47,443 nt of DNA. Origin: Clostridium intestinale DSM 6191. GTDB taxonomy: Bacteria; Bacillota; Clostridia; Clostridiales; Clostridiaceae. Under the pieces are notes generated by a model. It ran no database searches. It was not told the origin of the DNA and saw only the letters and a list, made by a program, of their open reading frames with translations. Below, piece after piece: positions 43,220 through 47,443 of this stretch. A program made the position numbers and the translations under genes. The stretch covers positions 56,994-104,436 of the forward strand of contig NZ_FQXU01000014.1 in the NCBI RefSeq assembly GCF_900130055.1, in the 5' to 3' direction. The stretch's first letter is position 1, and each line of letters opens with the position of its first letter.

Positions 43220-43912
43220 ATGTTAGAACAATTAAAAGAGAAGGTATTAAAAGCAAATTTAGATTTACCGGGATATGGACTTGTTAAGTTTACTTGGGGA
43301 AATGTTAGCGCAATAGATAGGGAGACAGGCTTAGTTGTAATAAAACCAAGTGGTGTTGAATATGATAATATGACAGCTGAGGATTTAGTAGTAGTAGATT
43401 TAGATGGAAACATAGTTGAAGGGAAATTAAGACCATCTTCAGATACACCAACTCATTTAGTATTATATAAGAAGTTTAAGGATATTGGGGGAATAGTTCA
43501 TACACATTCACCTTGGGCTACAATATGGGCACAGGCAACTAAGAGTGTACCAGCATTCGGGACAACTCATGCAGATCACTTTTATGGAACAATTCCATGT
43601 ACAAGAGCTTTAAATGAACAAGAAATAAAAGGTCAATATGAAGAAGAAACTGGTAATGTAATAGTTGAAACTTTTAAAGATATAGATCCAAGTCAAATGC
43701 CAGGGGTACTAGTATATAGTCATGGACCATTTACTTGGGGAAAAGATGCTGATGAAGCAGTTCATAATGCAGTTATATTAGAAGAAGTTTGTAAAATGGC
43801 TTATGATACTTTAAACTTAAATACTCATCTGGCATCTATAGATAGTAACTTACTAGATAAACATTTCTTAAGAAAACATGGTGCAAACTCATATTACGGA
43901 CAAACTAAGTAA
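43220..43912 (+). CDS. L-ribulose-5-phosphate 4-epimerase (AraD/UlaF-like)
   Basis: 230 residues of the class II aldolase/epimerase fold. Seen: [40 protein letters not shown], the zinc ligands [12 protein letters not shown], and [10 protein letters not shown] with [14 protein letters not shown], which are epimerase rather than aldolase marks. It interconverts L-ribulose-5-P and D-xylulose-5-P. It lies 27 bases after rpiB. It suggests that an L-ribulose-type intermediate can arise from the imported polyol. Confidence 0.92.
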   Translation: MLEQLKEKVLKANLDLPGYGLVKFTWGNVSAIDRETGLVVIKPSGVEYDNMTAEDLVVVDLDGNIVEGKLRPSSDTPTHLVLYKKFKDIGGIVHTHSPWATIWAQATKSVPAFGTTHADHFYGTIPCTRALNEQEIKGQYEEETGNVIVETFKDIDPSQMPGVLVYSHGPFTWGKDADEAVHNAVILEEVCKMAYDTLNLNTHLASIDSNLLDKHFLRKHGANSYYGQTK

Positions 43913-43918
43913 TTCAAT

Positions 43919-43967
43919 AATTAATAGCATAACTTGTTTCAAGACTTGTTATGCTATTAATTTTATT
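43919..43967 (+). terminator. Hairpin between epimerase and aldolase genes
   Basis: A perfect 15-bp stem, 43919-43933 with 43948-43962, followed only by TTATTAGG. It could be a weak terminator or an mRNA-stabilising hairpin; the aldolase follows after 18 more bases. Confidence 0.65.
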
Positions 43968-43980
43968 AGGGGGATAGAAT

Positions 43981-44637
43981 ATGTTAGAGAATTTAAAGAG
44001 GGAACTTCTACAAGTAGCTAAAGATGCTGAAAAATTAGGACTTTGCAGGCATAAGTCAGGAAACTTCAGTATAAGAGACAGAAAGAGTAATTTAGTGGTT
44101 GTAACTCCAGCAGGAGTTGACAGAAATGAACTTATTCATGAACAGATTTGTGTAGTTGATATGGAGGCAAATGTAATAGAAAGATTAGGAGATATGAAAC
44201 CTACAAGCGAACTTTTAATGCATCTACAGATATATAAGACAAGACCAGATGTTAATGTAATAGTTCATACTCATTCAAAATTTGCTACTTCATTTGCAGT
44301 GCTTAAAAAGCCTATACCAGCAATAGTGTATGAGTGTTCGGTACTAGGATTAAAAGAAGGGATAATTCCAGTAGCTGATTATGGAACTCCAGGAACAACG
44401 GCACTTTCTAATAGCGTAATAGAACCAATACAAAAAGCTGATGTAGTACTTTTAGAAAGTCATGGAGTAGTAACTGTTGATAAAAATAGTAAAGACGCAC
44501 TACTTAAAGCTAACTACGTAGAAGAATTAGCAGAGATTTATTATAGAGCTCTTATGATGAATGGTGGAAAAGAACCTAAGGCTGTAAGTTTAGATGAAAT
44601 TCAAAAATGGAGATATCCTTCTGAAATAAAGTTTTAG
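43981..44637 (+). CDS. Class II aldolase (L-fuculose-phosphate aldolase-like)
   Basis: 218 residues, FucA length. LCRHKSGNFSIRDRKSNLVV, TPAGVDRNEL, the catalytic Glu in KPTSELLMHLQIY, zinc His pair VIVHTHSKFA and VVLLESHGVVTVD. The KPTSE motif marks aldolases, in contrast to the SDTPTH of the epimerase before it. It splits a ketose-1-phosphate into dihydroxyacetone phosphate and an aldehyde; the sugar is not certain. It may let the pathway handle a 1-phosphate, or serve 5-deoxypentose disposal. Glycolaldehyde or lactaldehyde products could be reduced by an alcohol dehydrogenase. Confidence 0.88.
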   Translation: MLENLKRELLQVAKDAEKLGLCRHKSGNFSIRDRKSNLVVVTPAGVDRNELIHEQICVVDMEANVIERLGDMKPTSELLMHLQIYKTRPDVNVIVHTHSKFATSFAVLKKPIPAIVYECSVLGLKEGIIPVADYGTPGTTALSNSVIEPIQKADVVLLESHGVVTVDKNSKDALLKANYVEELAEIYYRALMMNGGKEPKAVSLDEIQKWRYPSEIKF

Positions 44638-44675
44638 GACTAAGGGGAGTTTTATAAAGAGAATACTGTAAGTTT

Positions 44676-44710
44676 AAAAGCCATCTTTTGTATGAAAGAT
44701 GGCTTTTATT
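44676..44710. terminator. Bidirectional terminator
   Basis: A perfect 13-bp stem AAAAGCCATCTTT (44676-44688) with 44695-44707; separates convergent aldolase and sirtuin genes. Confidence 0.9.
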
Positions 44711-44712
44711 AT

Positions 44713-45444
44713 CTATAAATCTTCAGTACATTCTTTTAAAACTTTTCCTATAGAATCATGTATAACTAAATCAGCTTTAGTGTCAGCAGAGGTAGTGCTT
44801 TTGTTTATTAGTATTAGATTTTTTCCTTTAAAATAATTAATTAGTCCAGCAGCTGGGTAAACAACTAATGAAGTGCCACCAATTATTAAAGTGTCAGCAT
44901 GAGCTATTGCATTAACAGCTCCATTTATAACATCCTCATCTAACCCTTCTTCATATAAAACAACATCTGGTTTTACAGTTCCTCCACAGTCTGTGCAGCT
45001 AGGAGTTTTAGAAGATTTTAATATAAATTCTACTGGATAAAATTTATGACATTTAGTGCAGTAGTTTCTGTGAACAGATCCGTGTAGTTCAAAAACAGTC
45101 TTAGAACCAGCAGCTTGATGAAGTCCATCTATATTTTGAGTAATAACTGCTTTTAGTTTACCTAGTTTTTCGAGTTTAGCTAGTGCTAAATGAGCATCAT
45201 TGGGTTTAGCTTCTTCATAAATAAGTTTATCTTTATAAAATTTATAAAAATCCTCAGTATATCTCATAAAATATGTATGAGAAACTAGTTGTTCAGGAGT
45301 AAAAGTTTTATTTAACTTCTCATTGAATAGGCCGCTAGCGCTTCTAAAATCAGGAATTCCAGATTCAGTGGATACACCAGCACCCCCAAAGAACACAATA
45401 TTATTTGAATTTATAAGTATTTCTTTTAATTTATCTATGCTCAT
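44713..45444 (-). CDS. NAD-dependent protein deacylase of the Sir2 family
   Basis: 243 residues. Sirtuin motifs in order: GGAGVSTESGIPDFRSASGLF (NAD binding), TQNIDGLHQAAG, the catalytic HGSVHRNYC with zinc Cys pairs CTKC and CTDC, then GGTSLVVYPAAGL. It removes acetyl or related acyl groups from lysine with NAD consumption, in the cytoplasm. It has AAGGAG before the ATG and its own promoter region. Single-gene unit on the minus strand. Substrates unknown; acetyl-CoA enzymes are common targets of bacterial sirtuins. Confidence 0.95.
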   Translation of the reverse strand: MSIDKLKEILINSNNIVFFGGAGVSTESGIPDFRSASGLFNEKLNKTFTPEQLVSHTYFMRYTEDFYKFYKDKLIYEEAKPNDAHLALAKLEKLGKLKAVITQNIDGLHQAAGSKTVFELHGSVHRNYCTKCHKFYPVEFILKSSKTPSCTDCGGTVKPDVVLYEEGLDEDVINGAVNAIAHADTLIIGGTSLVVYPAAGLINYFKGKNLILINKSTTSADTKADLVIHDSIGKVLKECTEDL

Positions 45445-45500
45445 AGAATCTCCTTACATTTAAAGTAAATATAAGTATATTATATCACTTATATATAAAA

Positions 45501-45528
45501 AGTACCGAGAACTATTATTCTCGGTACT
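45501..45528 (-). terminator. Terminator of the CNNM/CorC-type gene
   Basis: AGTACCGAGA 45501-45510 pairs with 45519-45528; on the minus strand the stem is followed by TTTTTATATA. Confidence 0.88.
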
Positions 45529-45536
45529 CACAAAAT

Positions 45537-46841
45537 TTATAAGGATATCCTTACTTTTGTTATTCTTTTTTCCTTAACTTCCTCTATATTAAAAGTTATA
45601 TTCTCATAAGTAAGATTATAAGTCTCTCCATCTTTAGGTATAGAGCCTAGTAGATTTATTAAGAATCCACCTAAAGTGTCTGTATAGCCATCTTCTAGTT
45701 CCATATGAAGAGAGTCTGCTAAGTCATCTAAAGATAATAAACCATTTGCTACATAGGTCTTATTATCTAATTTTTCTATATGAGGTTCTTCGTGATCATC
45801 TTCATCATTTATATTACCCATAACTTCTTCAATAAGATCTTCTATAGTAAGTATTCCTGAGAAACCACCATATTCATCTATTAATATAGCCATAGTTTTC
45901 TTATTGGCTTGAAGTTCTCTAAATAATATATCTATATTTTTAGTTTCTGGTACAAAATAAGGTTGATGAAGAATTTCTCTAATATTAATATTATCAAAAC
46001 CAACTTTACGAGCCTGTACTATAAAGTCTTTCATATAAAGAATACCTATAATATTATCTATATCATCTTCATAAACAGGTATTCTAGAAAATCTTTCTTC
46101 TAATAACTCATCAATGGTTTCTCCTATAGGGGTATCTATATTAAGTAGGTATACATCGGTTCTAGGTGTCATAATTTCTTTTGATATAGTATCATCAAAC
46201 TCGAATATACTCTCTATCATATCTTTTTCGGTTTCATTTATTACGCCATGTTCTTGTCCAACTTCTATTAAAGAACGTATTTCTTCTTTAGATACTTTCT
46301 CTTCTAAATCATCATCATTAAGCTTTGTTATTCTAAGCAATAAATTTGTTGATCCAGAAAGTAGTTTTACATATGGTAAAGCAATTTTAGAAATAAAAAT
46401 TATAGGTTTAATTGAAAACATTGCTATAGCTTCTGCTTTCTTTAAGGCGATACGCTTAGGAAATAACTCTCCAAATACAAGAGTTACATAAGAAAGTAAG
46501 ATAGTAACAACAATTTGAGCTACATTACTACTATAAGGAACACTTAGACTATCTAATAGTTTAGCTAATTGTCCTGATACTCCAGTAGCTGCAGATGCAC
46601 TAGCAAAAAATCCAGCTAAGGTAATACCAACTTGTATAGTAGATAGAAAATTACTAGGTTCGTTCATAAGATCTTCTAGTAATTTAGCTTTTTTGTTGCC
46701 TTCTTCGGCAAGGTGTCTGATCTTATTTTTATTAATTGAGACTATTGCCATTTCTGCTGATGCAAAAAAAGCATTGATTAAAGTTAGGATAACTATCAAA
46801 ACTAATTGAGTCGTGACGCTACCCTCAGGGACTGATTCCAT
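45537..46841 (-). CDS. CNNM/CorC-HlyC family membrane protein (DUF21-CBS-CorC)
   Basis: 434 residues. N-terminal DUF21 membrane domain (~1-190) with VLILTLINAFFASAEMAIVS and GELFPKRIALKKAEAI; a CBS pair (~205-330) with IMTPRTDVYLLNIDTPIGET and RFSRIPVYEDDIDNIIGILY; and a CorC/HlyC transporter-associated domain (~345-430). Older name hemolysin family; members are linked to magnesium/cobalt efflux or membrane repair. Strong CAAGGAGGA site before the ATG. Monocistronic, divergent from the rRNA operon. Confidence 0.93.
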   Translation of the reverse strand: MESVPEGSVTTQLVLIVILTLINAFFASAEMAIVSINKNKIRHLAEEGNKKAKLLEDLMNEPSNFLSTIQVGITLAGFFASASAATGVSGQLAKLLDSLSVPYSSNVAQIVVTILLSYVTLVFGELFPKRIALKKAEAIAMFSIKPIIFISKIALPYVKLLSGSTNLLLRITKLNDDDLEEKVSKEEIRSLIEVGQEHGVINETEKDMIESIFEFDDTISKEIMTPRTDVYLLNIDTPIGETIDELLEERFSRIPVYEDDIDNIIGILYMKDFIVQARKVGFDNINIREILHQPYFVPETKNIDILFRELQANKKTMAILIDEYGGFSGILTIEDLIEEVMGNINDEDDHEEPHIEKLDNKTYVANGLLSLDDLADSLHMELEDGYTDTLGGFLINLLGSIPKDGETYNLTYENITFNIEEVKEKRITKVRISL

Positions 46842-47252
46842 TAAAATTCCTCCTTGTTATTAAACAAAATATGTTATGAAATATATAATACCATATTTAA
46901 TGATTATATTAAAGTTTTAGTAAGATTGAAAATTTAAATTATAATAAATATTCACAAAACTAAAGAATACAGGCCCTAGTGTATCAATATAAGAAATACT
47001 TAGTAAAATAACGAATTATTTAGGAATATAGAAATAATATGATAAATATGATAGATTTGTAGAAAAAGGTCGAAATATATGTGTTAAGATATTATTTGTC
47101 GCTGCGGTACAGTAGCGAAAAACAAAAAAACAAAAATGGTCTTTGAAAATTAAACAGAGGAAACTTAAGAAGTTTTGAATAAACTTATTTTATAGTCAAC
47201 GTAATTCTTAGAGTAAGATTAAACTAAAATTTGTGCACATTAGTGTGACACT
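46842..47252 (+). promoter_or_regulatory. rRNA operon promoter and leader region
   Basis: AT-rich, with likely promoter elements between 47050 and 47100 that I cannot fix with certainty (a TATTAT lies at 47090-47095). A small hairpin TCGCT / AGCGA follows at ~47099-47118. A boxA-like antitermination element TGGTCTTTGAAAA lies at 47137-47149, as in other Firmicute pre-16S leaders. No gene is visible. Confidence 0.7.
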
Positions 47253-47443
47253 TAAATTGAGAGTTTGATCCTGGCTCAGGACGAACGCTGGCGGCGTGCT
47301 TAACACATGCAAGTCGAGCGAGGAAATTGCTTCGGTAATTTCCTAGCGGCGGACGGGTGAGTAACACGTGGGCAACCTGCCTGATAGAGGGGGATAGCCT
47401 CCCGAAAGGGAGATTAATACCGCATAAAGTCAAATGAAGGCAT
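47253..47443 (+). rRNA. 16S ribosomal RNA, 5' part
   Basis: AGAGTTTGATCCTGGCTCAG at 47260-47279 and AACGCTGGCGGCGTGC directly after are universal 5' 16S sequences; GGCGGACGGGTGAGTAAC at ~47347 confirms the frame of the molecule. The sequence is cut by the window edge after about 190 bases. The 5' end is set by comparison with other Firmicute genes. The V1 hairpin (GAGGAAATTGCTTCGGTAATTTC region) is clostridial in style. Confidence 0.97.

Noticed and set aside
47224-47433. 69-codon open frame on the minus strand
   Set aside because: It lies antisense across the 5' end of the 16S rRNA gene; a chance frame in conserved rRNA sequence.

Overview
The window is low-GC Firmicutes DNA. It looks like Clostridium sensu stricto: AT-rich third codon positions, strong AGGAGG-type ribosome binding sites, AdhE with Rex-type operators, a transketolase split into two subunits, a SUV3-like helicase, and a 16S rRNA gene starting at the right edge that reads as clostridial. 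I cannot name the species from 190 bases of 16S.

Layout. 1-2349: C-terminal part of an LPXTG-anchored, Ig-repeat surface protein. 2430-8002: a PadR repressor with a 20-bp perfect inverted-repeat operator, followed by four tandem DUF2812 membrane-protein paralogues. 8055-18153: accessory genes (nitroreductase, an orphan P-loop ATPase with winged-helix and zinc-ribbon parts, a relic of a DUF2500 gene, an epimerase, a BBE-type flavoenzyme, a GH1 glycosidase, Dabb, NUDIX, and a lipoprotein/YcxB/YcxB operon). 18878-26956: mostly single-function genes (M55 D-aminopeptidase, aminoglycoside nucleotidyltransferase-like, VOC, YczE-like, YdcF-like, CPBP protease, phosphoesterase, P-loop kinase, SUV3-like RNA helicase). 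26990-44637: carbon metabolism. This holds adhE with Rex-like operators, a DeoR regulator, transketolase N and C subunits, a phosphohexomutase-family enzyme, a sigma-54 activator of the LevR type, a galactitol-family PTS (IIA, IIB, IIC), ferredoxin, a zinc polyol-phosphate dehydrogenase, Rpe, RpiB, an AraD-like epimerase and a class II aldolase. 44713-46841: sirtuin and a CNNM/CorC-type membrane protein on the minus strand. 47253-end: 16S rRNA.

How it works together. The 31-44.6 kb block reads as a polyol-phosphate pathway. The PTS imports and phosphorylates a polyol, most likely a pentitol. The dehydrogenase oxidises it to a ketose phosphate, the epimerases and isomerase move it into the pentose phosphate pool, and transketolase carries it to glycolysis. 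Two textbook -24/-12 promoters (34498-34514 and 40810-40826) place the activator/PTS unit and the dehydrogenase/epimerase unit under sigma-54, probably driven by the LevR-type protein at 34542-37403.

The least expected signal is a family of ~45-48 bp hairpin repeats in four separate intergenic regions (8.7, 18.4-18.6, 39.9 and 40.6 kb). The stems change sequence but keep pairing, and a TACAG-N6-RGTGCA flank is kept. At two loci the repeats sit next to an AT-rich low-complexity element bounded by TGCAT.
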